Below are positions 53,742 through 63,769 of a stretch of DNA of 64,000 nucleotides, piece after piece. Both the position numbers and the translations under genes were made by a program. The notes beneath the pieces are model-generated. The model was given only the letters and a program-made list of their open reading frames with translations, did not search any database and was not told the DNA's origin. Source of the stretch: CAZYIW01 sp964647705 (GTDB lineage: Bacteria; Pseudomonadota; Gammaproteobacteria; PS1; Pseudothioglobaceae); NCBI GenBank assembly GCA_964647705.1, contig CAZYIW010000001.1, positions 50,234 through 114,233 of the forward strand, read 5' to 3'. Position 1 is the stretch's first letter; every line of letters begins with the position of its first letter.

Positions 53742-54620
53742 TTATTGATTAATTAAATTGCTCAAACGTTGTCGATAGATTGTACTTTTTTCTGGGTTAG
53801 AGTTTGTCAGCATATTACAAGCCGTGCTGATTAATTCTCTGGCTGCGCCATCTTTGAAATTTGGCTTGTGTTCTTGAATAAAAAATAACAACTCCATTGC
53901 TTGCTCAACATTGTGTTCTGCAAAGAGGCACAACGCTAAATCAAAATGTGACTGGTAATCCTGTGGATCAGCCAATATTTTTTCTTGTAATTTTTCTTTA
54001 CCAATGGTTTTACTGGCCAATTGTGTAAATTTAAGCTGGGTGGCTATTGCACTGCCCATGTCTAATTTTTGTGCAGACTCTGGCAAACGATCAAATAGAC
54101 TTTGTGCTTGATCAACCTCACTAATATCTAAGAAAATTTGCACCATGTCTAATGCCACACGCACGTTGGATGGGTCAGATTGGATGGCTTTAGTCAAAAG
54201 CATAATCGCTGATTGCGTATCACCTGAGAGATGTTTTTCACGAGCTTTGTCTCTCATCTCATCCGACTCTTTAAATACACCATAATGTTTTAGCAATACA
54301 CGCAATTCTTCTTCTCTGAGTTCACCCTCTTCTCGCTGGATCTCTTTTCCGTCTTTAAAAACCACAATGGTAGGCACGTTGACAATCGAATATTCCTCTC
54401 GAAGTTCGGGTTGTTCATCAATGTCTATCTTGGCGAAGATAAATTCTCCAGGAAATTCGACTGCCAATCCGGACAAGGCATCGGCAGTTTTGATACATGG
54501 CTCAGACCATACGCCCATAAATTCAACAACCACAAGCAGATGTGATGAGTTGTGTATTACCAAATCTGAGAAATTATTTTGACTGATCTCAAAAATCAGT
54601 GGATCGTTTGCTTTGCTCAC
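53742..54620 (-). CDS. cnoX: Thioredoxin-fold TPR chaperone CnoX (YbbN)
   Basis: 292 residues: an N-terminal thioredoxin domain with WSEPC in place of WCGPC, so only one active-site Cys, then TPR-like repeats in the C-terminal two thirds. In E. coli this protein (SQHC) is a chlorine-activated holdase that also binds GroEL. The domain layout and single Cys fit that family. Confidence 0.88.
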   Translation of the reverse strand: MSKANDPLIFEISQNNFSDLVIHNSSHLLVVVEFMGVWSEPCIKTADALSGLAVEFPGEFIFAKIDIDEQPELREEYSIVNVPTIVVFKDGKEIQREEGELREEELRVLLKHYGVFKESDEMRDKAREKHLSGDTQSAIMLLTKAIQSDPSNVRVALDMVQIFLDISEVDQAQSLFDRLPESAQKLDMGSAIATQLKFTQLASKTIGKEKLQEKILADPQDYQSHFDLALCLFAEHNVEQAMELLFFIQEHKPNFKDGAARELISTACNMLTNSNPEKSTIYRQRLSNLINQ

Positions 54621-54804
54621 AATAAAAAATATCCAGTTAAAAAACCAACAATAAATATGCCATTATTTGAATGCGGACAAATTATACCCGAATCATGGGT
54701 TTTTCTTATCAGGCAAACAACATCTGATCTAGGAGGTATTAATTGACATTCGCTTTTATCATAATATAATATAATTATTTTTTTAAAAATATTAAATTTT
54801 TATT
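54621..54804. other. Divergent AT-rich region between cnoX and the LysR gene
   Basis: Contains AGGAGG at 54730-54735 without a start nearby and an AT-only stretch (54763-54803) that could hold several -10 boxes; no classical operator was picked out. Confidence 0.5.
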
Positions 54805-55698
54805 ATGGTAAATTACACCACTAAGCAATTGTACAGTTTTGAAGCTGTGGTTCGGTTACGTAGTTTTACAAAAGCAAGTAAAGAGCTAAATATCACCCAG
54901 CCTGCAGTTTATATGCAAATTCAGCAGTTAAGTCAATATATAGGATCTGAGTTGGTTAATACCAAAGGCAAAACCATAACCCCTACTTTTATTGGAAAAA
55001 AACTCTATCAAACATGCCTTGAAGTAATTGCCAAATTGGAGCAATCTAAGTCTGATATTGAACAAACACTTAACCCTGAAGAGGGTCACTTACAGATTGC
55101 TGTTGCCACTACTACCAACTCATACGTTACTCGAATCTTGGCTAAGTTTAAACAACTTTATCCCAAAATGACGTTTCACTTAGAAGTGACTAACAGGAAA
55201 CTGCTTCTTGAAAAATTAGTTAATCATGAAATTGATCTCGTGGTTATGGGTGAACCACCATCAGACATGGACCTAGTCACCCAACACATTATGGAAAATC
55301 CGCTGATTGTTATTGCTCATCCGAAACATCCATTACTAAAGAATAAAACCAATTCAATCAATGCACTGAGTAAAGAAATGCTGATTACCAGAGAATCAGG
55401 GTCGGGGACACGAACTACGATTGAAAAGTACTCAGGCCTGACATTCAACTCCGATCTTGAAATTAACTCAAATGAGGCGATTGTTGAAGCTGTTCAAGCA
55501 GGTTTAGGTATAGGATTTGTATCCAAACACACAGTAGGACTGGAGTTGAAAAATGGCATTATTAAGCAAATGAATGTTGATAAATTTCCCATTACTCGTC
55601 AATGGTATGTTGTGCATCATGACAAAAACAAACTCTCTCCTATGGCCGATCGTTTTAAAAAATTTCTTGTTGAACACAATAATCTTAACAAACTATGA
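54805..55698 (+). CDS. LysR-family transcriptional regulator, CbbR-like
   Basis: 297 residues. N-terminal helix-turn-helix (LRSFTKASKELNITQPAVYMQIQQL), then a two-lobed effector domain with IAVATTTNSYVTRIL and a SGSGTRTTIE loop. The HTH and the SGSGTR loop resemble CbbR, the activator of RubisCO genes, but no cbb gene is in the window, so the target is unknown. Confidence 0.85.
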   Translation: MVNYTTKQLYSFEAVVRLRSFTKASKELNITQPAVYMQIQQLSQYIGSELVNTKGKTITPTFIGKKLYQTCLEVIAKLEQSKSDIEQTLNPEEGHLQIAVATTTNSYVTRILAKFKQLYPKMTFHLEVTNRKLLLEKLVNHEIDLVVMGEPPSDMDLVTQHIMENPLIVIAHPKHPLLKNKTNSINALSKEMLITRESGSGTRTTIEKYSGLTFNSDLEINSNEAIVEAVQAGLGIGFVSKHTVGLELKNGIIKQMNVDKFPITRQWYVVHHDKNKLSPMADRFKKFLVEHNNLNKL

Positions 55699-56544
55699 AA
55701 AAACAATGGTTTTGTTATTACAAGTTAAAACACGATCTTCAAGGTGGTATTGAAGCCCTTTTGCTAGAGTAATTTTCTCAACATCCTGTCCTATTTTTTT
55801 CATATCTTGTGCGCTGTCGGCATGATCAACACGAATAACGTCTTGTTCAATAATCGGCCCTTCGTCTAGCTCGTGAGTAACATAGTGACAAGTAGCACCG
55901 ATAAGTTTTACTCCCTTTTCAGCAGCGCGTTTATATGGATTCGCGCCAACAAAAGATGGCAAAAAAGAGTGGTGAATATTGATAATGCGCCCAACAAAAG
56001 CTTCACACATGTCCTTAGGGATAATTTGCATATAACGGGCTAAAACAACCACATCAGGCTTGAAACCTAGCGCCACTTGTGTCATGGTATCAATATCTTG
56101 GGCTTTGGTTTCTTTGCCAATCGCTACATGTTTAAACACCACATCGTACCAACTGGCTATTTTTGCCAGTTTTTGATGATTAGACAAAACACCTATGATT
56201 TCACCCTCAAGCTCATTCTCATGCCCACGGTGCAAAAGATCGGCCACACAATGGGTACTCATTGAACCCATAATCAAAATGCGTTTGAGTTTTTTGGCAT
56301 CACTCAGGCGCCATGACATTTGATACTGATCGGCTAAAACTTCAAAATCTTGACAAAACTCATCGACCCCACAAGACAAAGAATCGGAGGCAATTTCAAT
56401 TCGCATAAAAAATCGCTGATTTTGATCATCCAAATGATGGTGTGCTTCTTTAATATTGCCACCATGTTCAAAAATAAATTGACTTACTTTCGCAACCAAT
56501 CCGTGTGCATCAGGACAAGAAATCAATAATCTGTACACACTCAT
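55693..56544 (-). CDS. purU: Formyltetrahydrofolate deformylase
   Basis: 283 residues: an N-terminal ACT domain (LISCPDAHGLVAKVSQFI) and a formyltransferase-type hydrolase domain with INIHHSFLPSF (catalytic Asn/His) and the Asp in HELDEGPIIEQD. Releases formate and THF from 10-formyl-THF. Convergent with the LysR gene, overlapping by 6 bp. Confidence 0.96.
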   Translation of the reverse strand: MSVYRLLISCPDAHGLVAKVSQFIFEHGGNIKEAHHHLDDQNQRFFMRIEIASDSLSCGVDEFCQDFEVLADQYQMSWRLSDAKKLKRILIMGSMSTHCVADLLHRGHENELEGEIIGVLSNHQKLAKIASWYDVVFKHVAIGKETKAQDIDTMTQVALGFKPDVVVLARYMQIIPKDMCEAFVGRIINIHHSFLPSFVGANPYKRAAEKGVKLIGATCHYVTHELDEGPIIEQDVIRVDHADSAQDMKKIGQDVEKITLAKGLQYHLEDRVLTCNNKTIVFS

Positions 56545-56547
56545 GGT

Positions 56548-57747
56548 TTAAGTACGATATTCCGCATTAATTTTGACATAATCATAAGAAAAATCACTGG
56601 TCCACACTCGTTCCATATGGTTTGTATTGCCAACTTTGATGGTAATGACAATCTCAGACTTCGCCATCTGCACACTGCCTTTGTCTTCAGTGTAGTTACT
56701 ATCCGGCTCACCCGATTTGACAATACAAACATCATTGAGATAGATATCTATATCTTCAATGTTTAGTTCTTTTATATTTGCACGTCCAACAGCAGCCAAG
56801 ATTCGTCCCCAATTGGCATCTGATGCAAACAGCGCGGTCTTAACCAATGGTGAATGTGCAACCGTATAAGCCACCTCTAGGCAATCGTCGTTACTTTGCC
56901 CACCTTTCACGCAAACCTCAACAAATTTAGTTGCACCCTCGCCGTCTTCGATAACTTGCTGAGCCAGTGAGAGCGTTACCTGATCTAAGGCTTGTTGAAA
57001 TGCATCGGCACAATCACTGATGTCAACACCACTGAGCCCTGTCGCACTAAGTGTGCAAGCATCATTGGTAGAGGTATCACCATCTACAGTAATGCGATTA
57101 AACGAGCGATTGACTGATAACTCTAAACACTCTTGTAGCTTGTCTTGAGTAGACTCAATATCGGTAAAAATAAAACCAAGCATTGTTGCCATGTTAGGAC
57201 GAATCATCCCTGAGCCTTTGGCAATACCACTAATGCTAACGGTTTTAGTATCTACTTTAAACTTTGCTGTGGCGGTTTTATTAACCAAATCTGTGGTTAA
57301 AATGGCTTGTGAGACATCTTCCATGCCTTTGTCAGACAGGTTAGTGACGGCTTTAGGAATGGCTTGATTGAATTTTTCAATGTTAAGTTGTTGGCCAATA
57401 ACACCCGTTGAAAATGGTAATACTTCTTCAGTTTGAATATTCAGTTCGCTCGCCAAACACGCACAAGTATGCAAGCAATTCTTGATACCCGTCTGGCCTG
57501 TGCCTGCATTGGCATTACCACTGTTAATGAGCAAAGCTTTGGGTTGGTGAGTTAGATGATTTTTCGCAATCAGAACAGGCGCTGCACAAAAAACATTCTG
57601 GGTAAAAACCGCAGCTGTTTTGGCGCCTTCGTTCAAACGAATGAGCGATAAATCGGGCTTGCCGTTGTCCTTTATTTTTGCATCAACAGCTGCACATTTG
57701 ACACCATCTATGTTTAATTTTTGATTACTCATTGCCATAAAACCCAT
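56548..57747 (-). CDS. argJ: Bifunctional ornithine acetyltransferase/N-acetylglutamate synthase
   Basis: 399 residues at most. Self-cleaving ArgJ: SGNANAGTG in the alpha part and the autocleavage site KGSGMIRPNMATML with the Thr nucleophile; PTSNDACT-like TSTNDACTLSATG follows. Recycles acetyl groups in arginine synthesis. ATGs at 57747, 57738 and 57732 are in frame and none has a strong Shine-Dalgarno. Confidence 0.96.
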   Translation of the reverse strand: MGFMAMSNQKLNIDGVKCAAVDAKIKDNGKPDLSLIRLNEGAKTAAVFTQNVFCAAPVLIAKNHLTHQPKALLINSGNANAGTGQTGIKNCLHTCACLASELNIQTEEVLPFSTGVIGQQLNIEKFNQAIPKAVTNLSDKGMEDVSQAILTTDLVNKTATAKFKVDTKTVSISGIAKGSGMIRPNMATMLGFIFTDIESTQDKLQECLELSVNRSFNRITVDGDTSTNDACTLSATGLSGVDISDCADAFQQALDQVTLSLAQQVIEDGEGATKFVEVCVKGGQSNDDCLEVAYTVAHSPLVKTALFASDANWGRILAAVGRANIKELNIEDIDIYLNDVCIVKSGEPDSNYTEDKGSVQMAKSEIVITIKVGNTNHMERVWTSDFSYDYVKINAEYRT

Positions 57748-57784
57748 AAAGTTATCTGGCTATTTTACTAGGCTAATTAGATAT

Positions 57785-59380
57785 TTAAGATTTTTTGTCT
57801 AAGTATTGAAAAACGCTCATGAGTATTGCACCAAAAATCACCATAATCAACGCAGGTACGGCAGCTCTTTCAAACAAACCTTCAGCACTGAGCTCATAAA
57901 CCTGAATGGCCAATGTGTCCCAACCAAATGGACGCAAAAGGTAAGTGGCGGGCAACTCTTTCATCACATCTATTGCCACCAACAAACCTCCTGCCAAAAT
58001 ACCTGGCCTCATCATTGGTAGATAAACTCTCCAGATTAGTCGCATGCGCGAAGCGCCTAAAAGACGCGCACTTTGGATATAAACGGGTTTAATCTGCTGA
58101 GCTGAAGCATCAATGGAGTTGTATCCGATAGCCATAAAACGAGAGGTATAAGCAAAAATTAACAACACAATGGAGCCGAAAACTAAGTGGTTAATACTCT
58201 CTCCACCCAAGTAAATATTAATAGCCGATATTTGATTCACTCCATACAAAAGACCGACTGCCATCACAGAACCTGGCAATGCATAACCTAAAGTAGCCAG
58301 GCGTATCACACTCTTCAACCATAGGCTGTTTCGTTTGCAACGGCTCGGCAAAGCCAAAAATGTGGCAATGATTACAGTAATGATTGAAGCGATAATTGTG
58401 AGTGTGGCGGTTGAGCTCATCAAACTTAGATATTTATCACCCCATTCTTCGCCAAAAGATTCAAAACCCCAAATAAGTAGTTGCAACATCGGCATAGCAA
58501 AAGAAAGCATAAACACGCCCAGTACAAAAAGCGTGATCAGCCAAGCTACCCAGCCTTTAGCGACATAAGGCCGTGTATTAGAAACATCAGAAGAGTAATA
58601 TTTGGCCTGCCCTCTGGCTTTTTTCTCAAAATAAATTAAGAAAAAGGCCACCAAAACCAATAATGATGCCAATTGCGCTGCCACTTCAATTGATCGATAA
58701 TCACCCCATGCTGAATAGATGGCAGTGGTAAAGGTATCGTAATTAAAAAGCCCTACCACGCCAAAATCTGCCAATGTTTCCATCAATGTTACCAACAAGC
58801 CTGCAGCAACTGCTGGCCTTGCCAGAGGCAGGGAAACTTTAAAAAAGACTCGAAGTGGGTGTGCACCTAAGAGCTTACCCGTCTCAATCATACTGATTTT
58901 TTGACGTTTGAATGAGGCACGCGTCATCATATAAACATAAGGATAGAAAACCAATATAAAAGTTAGAATAATCGCCCAAGAACCAGATCGAATATCAAAT
59001 CCTGGCAAACTTAAGACTTCCCGCATCCATGTTTGCACATAACCCGAATAATCAAACACACCTAAATAGACAAAAGCCAATACATATGCTGGAATAGCAA
59101 AGGGCAAAAACAACGCCCATTCAAGCCATTTACGACCAGGGAACTCAACCATCACCACCAAATAAGCCAAGATTGTGCCCAACAGTGTGACACCCACACC
59201 GACACCCACAAGCAAAATAGCGGTTGATATAATTAAATCTGATAATAAATTTTGGGAAAAATGCGCCCATAGCTCATGCTCGGGAAATAGCCATGATAAT
59301 GCAACCACAAGAATAGGCATGGCCACTAATAAAGCCAATACGCTGGTCCAGATAACAGATTTATTGCATTTTTCTTTCAA
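57785..59380 (-). CDS. fbpB: Fe(III) ABC transporter permease FbpB
   Basis: 531 residues, a fused double-permease with about 12 membrane helices. Each half has a coupling helix of EAA type (GKLLGAHPLRVFFKVSLPLARPA and ARLLGASRMRLIWRVYLPMMRPG). Iron uptake across the inner membrane with FbpA and FbpC. A hairpin with a T-rich tail lies between it and fbpA and could reduce permease expression relative to the binding protein. Confidence 0.93.
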   Translation of the reverse strand: MKEKCNKSVIWTSVLALLVAMPILVVALSWLFPEHELWAHFSQNLLSDLIISTAILLVGVGVGVTLLGTILAYLVVMVEFPGRKWLEWALFLPFAIPAYVLAFVYLGVFDYSGYVQTWMREVLSLPGFDIRSGSWAIILTFILVFYPYVYMMTRASFKRQKISMIETGKLLGAHPLRVFFKVSLPLARPAVAAGLLVTLMETLADFGVVGLFNYDTFTTAIYSAWGDYRSIEVAAQLASLLVLVAFFLIYFEKKARGQAKYYSSDVSNTRPYVAKGWVAWLITLFVLGVFMLSFAMPMLQLLIWGFESFGEEWGDKYLSLMSSTATLTIIASIITVIIATFLALPSRCKRNSLWLKSVIRLATLGYALPGSVMAVGLLYGVNQISAINIYLGGESINHLVFGSIVLLIFAYTSRFMAIGYNSIDASAQQIKPVYIQSARLLGASRMRLIWRVYLPMMRPGILAGGLLVAIDVMKELPATYLLRPFGWDTLAIQVYELSAEGLFERAAVPALIMVIFGAILMSVFQYLDKKS

Positions 59381-59409
59381 GAGTTTTGTCCAAATTTTTT
59401 CAATATTTT

Positions 59410-59445
59410 AAAACAACAAAACCCAAGCATGGACTTGGGTTTGTT
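59410..59445 (-). terminator. Terminator or attenuator between fbpA and fbpB
   Basis: AAACCCAAG and CTTGGGTTT (59419-59427, 59434-59442) form a 9-bp stem with a 6-nt loop; the minus strand beyond it is T-rich. Since fbpB follows without its own obvious promoter, partial read-through is likely. Confidence 0.75.
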
Positions 59446-59462
59446 TTAAACAAAAGGTGATG

Positions 59463-60476
59463 TTACTTATAACCTTTAACTTGCATCAACTTCACAGCAT
59501 CTGCTTGTAATTTCCCTGCTTGAGAGAGGTTCATTTTGTCTTGTTTGAATGCGCCCCAACTGGACACAACCTCATCTGAAGCAACATTTCGATTGGCCGG
59601 GTATTCTTTATTTAAAGACCCATAAATTGCTTGAGCCTTTGCTGAAGATAACCACTCTAACAACTTGGTTGCGCCTTCAGCGTTCGATGCATTTTTGGTA
59701 ATACCTGCACCTGAAACATTAACATGCACACCTGTAGAATCTTGATTCGCCCAAAATAATTTAAGTGGCGCATTTGGATTCTTATCTTTCAAACGACCAT
59801 AATAATAAGTGTTCACCAAGCCTACGTCACATTGACCGGCTAGAATTGCATTCATCACATGGGAGTCTTTGGCATTTGGTGTGGCTGCTAAATTTTCAAC
59901 CCAGCCACTAACAATATCCCCCGCTTTGTCTTTGCCGTGATGATAAATAATCGAAGCCACTAGAGATTTAGTGTAGATTTTTTTACTGGTTCTAAGGCAT
60001 AGACGCCCTTTCCATTTTGAATCTGCCAAATTTGCATAAGTAGAAAGCTCTGATGGCTTAACACGATCGGTTGAATAAACCATTGTGCGTGCACGAATTG
60101 ACAAACCTGTCCATAGTCCCTCAGGATCTCTTAGATGGGCTGGTATGTTGTTTTGTATGGTATCGGTTTTAACTGGCTGAAACAAACCTTGTGATCCAGC
60201 ATACCAAAGGTTGCCCGCATCAACAGTCATAAACATATCTGCCTTGGTATTTTTACCTTCAAGTTTTAATCGCTCAATTAATGCTCCGCCTTTACCTGTC
60301 AAATACTCAACTTGAATTCCTGTGTCTTTGGTAAATGCTTCAAACAGTGGCTTGATTAGATGTTCCTTTCTTGAACTATAAACCGTTACAGAATCGCTGG
60401 TAGCTGCTTGTACTACAGAGTGAGTGCTAACAGTGAGTATTGAAACAGCCAACATCGACAAAATATTTTTTTTCAT
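59463..60476 (-). CDS. fbpA: Fe(III) ABC transporter periplasmic binding protein FbpA
   Basis: 337 residues with signal peptide (ending VQAA) and the FutA/FbpA fold: VTVYSSRKEHLIKPLFEAF, GKGGALIERL, and the paired tyrosines in LVNTYYYGRLKD that bind Fe(III). Shine-Dalgarno AAGGAG. Immediately upstream is a Fur box within a -35/-10 pair. Confidence 0.95.
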   Translation of the reverse strand: MKKNILSMLAVSILTVSTHSVVQAATSDSVTVYSSRKEHLIKPLFEAFTKDTGIQVEYLTGKGGALIERLKLEGKNTKADMFMTVDAGNLWYAGSQGLFQPVKTDTIQNNIPAHLRDPEGLWTGLSIRARTMVYSTDRVKPSELSTYANLADSKWKGRLCLRTSKKIYTKSLVASIIYHHGKDKAGDIVSGWVENLAATPNAKDSHVMNAILAGQCDVGLVNTYYYGRLKDKNPNAPLKLFWANQDSTGVHVNVSGAGITKNASNAEGATKLLEWLSSAKAQAIYGSLNKEYPANRNVASDEVVSSWGAFKQDKMNLSQAGKLQADAVKLMQVKGYK

Positions 60477-60493
60477 TTGATCTCCTTAACTTG

Positions 60494-60540
60494 TAATATT
60501 AATGATAATAATTATCGTTTGCAAATAATACTCATTATTA
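60494..60540 (-). promoter_or_regulatory. fbpA promoter with Fur box
   Basis: AATGATAATAATTATCGTT (60501-60519) is close to the Fur consensus and fills the spacer between TTGCAA (minus -35) and TAATAT (minus -10). A second imperfect site, AATAATACTCATTATT, overlaps the end of fbpC. Confidence 0.75.
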
Positions 60541-61185
60541 TTTAAATGTCAAGGATTTTTTTTCAATTTTGCCGATAGTATCCGCAAGGCTTTTTGCCTC
60601 TGACTCGTCATGTGTGACTAAAATTGACGTGGTGCCAGATTTTTTTAAGATTGCACGTACTTGTTTGACTAATTGCTCTCTGTGGCTTTTATCTAAACTG
60701 GAGAAGGGCTCATCTAATAATAACAATTTTGGAGATGGCGCCAAGGCTCTTGCCAAAGCAACACGTTGTTGTTCACCACCAGAAAGTTGGTGAGGGTATT
60801 TTTTTTCAATCCCTTCTAGTCCAATCAGTGACAACAATTCTTTAACTCTTTGTTTTTTTATTTTTCTTGGATGGTCTTGAATACCAAATGAGATGTTTTT
60901 TTCAACTGTCATGTGAGGAAACAAAGCATAGTCTTGAAAAACCATCCCTATGCCTCTAGATTCGGGAGGAATGATGTGCTTTCCCTCGTTGCTAAGCTCC
61001 AAACCATCCAAACTGACACTCCCACCCTTGGCGTTGTCTAACCCCGCGATAAATCTAAGCGCTGAACTTTTTCCACTGCCACTATTGCCTAACAAGGCAA
61101 ATATATCGCCTTGATTTAGCCCTAGATTAAAATTATTTAAGACATTATTATCATAAGAAATAGATAAATTTTGAATGGATAACAT
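60538..61185 (-). CDS. fbpC: Fe(III) ABC transporter ATP-binding protein FbpC, short form
   Basis: 215 residues. Walker A LGNSGSGKSSA, signature LSGGEQQRVALARA, Walker B LLLLDEPFSSLD, and H-loop VTHDESEA. FbpC proteins usually run to about 350 residues with a C-terminal TOBE domain; that part is missing and the next gene starts 61 bp on. It lies upstream of fbpA, with its own Fur box. Confidence 0.9.
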   Translation of the reverse strand: MLSIQNLSISYDNNVLNNFNLGLNQGDIFALLGNSGSGKSSALRFIAGLDNAKGGSVSLDGLELSNEGKHIIPPESRGIGMVFQDYALFPHMTVEKNISFGIQDHPRKIKKQRVKELLSLIGLEGIEKKYPHQLSGGEQQRVALARALAPSPKLLLLDEPFSSLDKSHREQLVKQVRAILKKSGTTSILVTHDESEAKSLADTIGKIEKKSLTFK

Positions 61186-61201
61186 TGTTAATGTAAATAC
61201 T

Positions 61202-61226
61202 AATAAGAATGATTATCAATATTATA
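61202..61226 (-). promoter_or_regulatory. fbpC promoter with Fur box
   Basis: Minus-strand TATAAT at 61226-61221; AATAAGAATGATTATCAAT (61202-61220) directly after it resembles a Fur box over the transcription start (near 61214), the usual repressing position. Confidence 0.72.
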
Positions 61227-61274
61227 CAATAGATCAATAATACTGATTAAAAGATTAATATTATTAATCTAATT

Positions 61275-63461
61275 TCAATGCCTACACTCGGTGTTGGTGG
61301 TTACCGGAATTATCAAATGCTGTGATTTTTTACCACTATGTATTAGCATTGTAATAGATGCCAGCAATATCGTTGAAGATACCCCAATCCACAAAACTGA
61401 AGACATAGGATGTTGAATAAATGTGCCTACTTGATAAAATACCGTTGCTGAAAAATAGGCAAGCCCTGTCGCCCACAGCGCACCAATCAAGGCCCAACTT
61501 TTTCCAACCTCACGAATCATTGCACCAAATGCTGCAACACATGGAAAGTACAGCAAAATAAACAGTAGATATGCAAAAGCACCTATCTTGCCATCAAAGC
61601 GTGACACCATGGCGCCAAATGTATCAGTAGATACATCTTGAGACTCTGCGGCTAACGCTTGCGAATGAGTATCTTCTAACACCCCAAGACCCAGTGGATC
61701 AGAAAAATTTTTTATTGCATCAGTCAAGTTAACTGGAATGGTTGCAACAGCCTCACCCAAGCCTGCAGTTAAACTATACTCAACCTGCTCTTCACTCTCA
61801 GCTGTTTCTTGTGCATCAATACTAGAATACAAAGAATCAAGTGTGCCAACAACAACCTCTTTTGCCAAAATTCCTGTCACAATACCAACAGTAGCTGGCC
61901 AATTGTCATCTTCGATACCCATTGGTTTAAATATGGGCGTTACAGTTTGCGCAACCTTACTCAGCATGGAATCTTTAGAGTTTTGATTACCAAAACTTCC
62001 ATCGGTTCCAATGCTGTTAACCACATTGATCACCATAACAACCAGCACAATAATCTTACCTGCGCCTAAAACAAAGCCTTTTAACTTATTCCAAGTATTG
62101 ATCATTAAATTTCTAAAAGAAGGTAGTTGATAATTTGGCATCTCCATTAAGAAATCACTCGTATCAGCACCGCCTTTAAATGCGCGTTTTAGGATTAAAC
62201 CAGTGAATATTGCAAACAACACACCAATTAAGTACAAGGCAAATACAATATTTTGACCACCTACTGGGAAAAACGCTGCAGCAAATAACGCATACACAGC
62301 GAGTCTTGCGCCACAAGACATAAATGGAGACATAAGCACTGTGGTAATACGCTCACGATGTGTATCTAGCGTACGCGCCGCCATAATACCTGGCACATTA
62401 CAACCAAAGCCAACAATTAGCGGAATAAACGCCTTGCCCGAGAGACCAATCTTGCGCATAAACTGATCCATCACAAATGCAGCACGCGCCATATATCCAA
62501 CCTCTTCTAACAAAGTTAAGAACAGATAAAGAGCTGCAATAATTGGGATAAAGGTTGCAACCACTTGAATACCGCCACCAATACCATCAGCAATAATAAC
62601 AGTAATAAACTCTGGGGTATTAATACTATTGAGAGCATGCGCAACCCCATCAATAAATATAACCCCTGCAGTTATGTCAAAAAAGTCAATTAATGCACCA
62701 CCAAAATTAATACTGACCAAAAATAGTAAATACATTACCACTAGAAAAAAAGCTATGCCACTTACTGGACCAAGAACCAATTTATCTACTGTATCAGAAA
62801 TGGTTTTTTTCATGGTTGATGCGTGAGTTATTACTTGAGTTGCAATTTGATTGGCATGATTAAACCTTGCCTCTGCCTCTAATAACTCCACTTGTTTATC
62901 ATCACCACTTTGTTTTGCAGAGCCGATATTTTCATCCGGGTAATTAATGTCAATTTTTTCTACGGAGTCAAAATTATCAATTGCAGATGACAATGCCGAT
63001 AAATCAACTTCCTCTTTAAGAGAAATTGGCAACACTTCGCAACCTAAAGATTGCTTTAATTGATCAACATTAATCTGCATGCCACGCTTTTTGACAATAT
63101 CCATCATGTTAAGAAGCACAACAACATTAACACCCAGCTCTCTTAATTGAGTTGTTAAGTAAAGACCACGCTCGAGCGTTGAAGCGTCAACAATATTGAA
63201 ATACAAATAATCAGAATTATTTAGCGCAAAATCACGCGCAATTTGTTCATCAATAGACGAGTCTTTGTCATCAATTGAATAAACGCCAGGTAAATCAACA
63301 ACATCATAAGAGTTATTGTTAATATTAAACTCACCCTCTTTACGATCAACCGTTACACCAGGCCAATTACCGGTACGTTGTTTTGCGCCAGTAAGTAAAT
63401 TAAATAAGGTTGTTTTTCCACAATTTGGATTACCAATCAAGGCAATTTTATTAAAACTCAT
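61275..63461 (-). CDS. feoB: Ferrous iron transport GTPase-permease FeoB
   Basis: 728 residues. N-terminal G domain with GNPNCGKTTLFN, VDRKEGEF switch and NMMDI; a GDI helix region, then about eight to ten membrane helices with Gate motifs (GFGCNVPGIMAAR, SPFMSCGARLAVYA). Imports Fe(II). It overlaps feoA by 4 bp. Confidence 0.96.
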   Translation of the reverse strand: MSFNKIALIGNPNCGKTTLFNLLTGAKQRTGNWPGVTVDRKEGEFNINNNSYDVVDLPGVYSIDDKDSSIDEQIARDFALNNSDYLYFNIVDASTLERGLYLTTQLRELGVNVVVLLNMMDIVKKRGMQINVDQLKQSLGCEVLPISLKEEVDLSALSSAIDNFDSVEKIDINYPDENIGSAKQSGDDKQVELLEAEARFNHANQIATQVITHASTMKKTISDTVDKLVLGPVSGIAFFLVVMYLLFLVSINFGGALIDFFDITAGVIFIDGVAHALNSINTPEFITVIIADGIGGGIQVVATFIPIIAALYLFLTLLEEVGYMARAAFVMDQFMRKIGLSGKAFIPLIVGFGCNVPGIMAARTLDTHRERITTVLMSPFMSCGARLAVYALFAAAFFPVGGQNIVFALYLIGVLFAIFTGLILKRAFKGGADTSDFLMEMPNYQLPSFRNLMINTWNKLKGFVLGAGKIIVLVVMVINVVNSIGTDGSFGNQNSKDSMLSKVAQTVTPIFKPMGIEDDNWPATVGIVTGILAKEVVVGTLDSLYSSIDAQETAESEEQVEYSLTAGLGEAVATIPVNLTDAIKNFSDPLGLGVLEDTHSQALAAESQDVSTDTFGAMVSRFDGKIGAFAYLLFILLYFPCVAAFGAMIREVGKSWALIGALWATGLAYFSATVFYQVGTFIQHPMSSVLWIGVSSTILLASITMLIHSGKKSQHLIIPVTTNTECRH

Positions 63462-63679
63462 AATACTGTTACCTCAACAAAATTTGCTATGGTTCTACCA
63501 ACACCAACTCGTGCATTACCTATAGATAACACTATATCACCGCCTCGATTCCTAAGTATTTTTGCCTTAGTGCCTTGATGAATGCCAAATCTAAGTAGTT
63601 TAATTTTTTTAGAGGTGGGTAGATTAATCCTATCAATCTTGCATTGCACTTGTGTTGTTTGTTCTGACAACAGCTTCAT
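63458..63679 (-). CDS. feoA: Ferrous iron transport protein FeoA
   Basis: 73 residues of the SH3-like FeoA fold: KIKLLRFGIHQGTKAKILRNRGGDIVLSIGNARVGVGRTIA split in typical order. It partners FeoB. AAGGAG lies 8 nt before the ATG at 63679. Confidence 0.93.
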   Translation of the reverse strand: MKLLSEQTTQVQCKIDRINLPTSKKIKLLRFGIHQGTKAKILRNRGGDIVLSIGNARVGVGRTIANFVEVTVL

Positions 63680-63743
63680 TTGATATTCTCCTTAAATAAC
63701 GTTCTAATTGTTCTTTAGTAATTAACTGATATCCTTTTTGCAT
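63633..63743 (-). CDS. Possible leader ORF overlapping feoA
   Basis: 36 codons from an ATG at 63743, about 20 nt after the predicted feo transcription start, ending 47 bp inside feoA in another frame. Weak AGG before the ATG. The sequence MQKGYQLITKEQLERYLRRI looks amphipathic; it could be a translational coupling leader or chance. Confidence 0.3.
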   Translation of the reverse strand: MQKGYQLITKEQLERYLRRISNEAVVRTNNTSAMQD

Positions 63744-63769
63744 GTCAACCTGTGTTTTTTTTAAATGTA

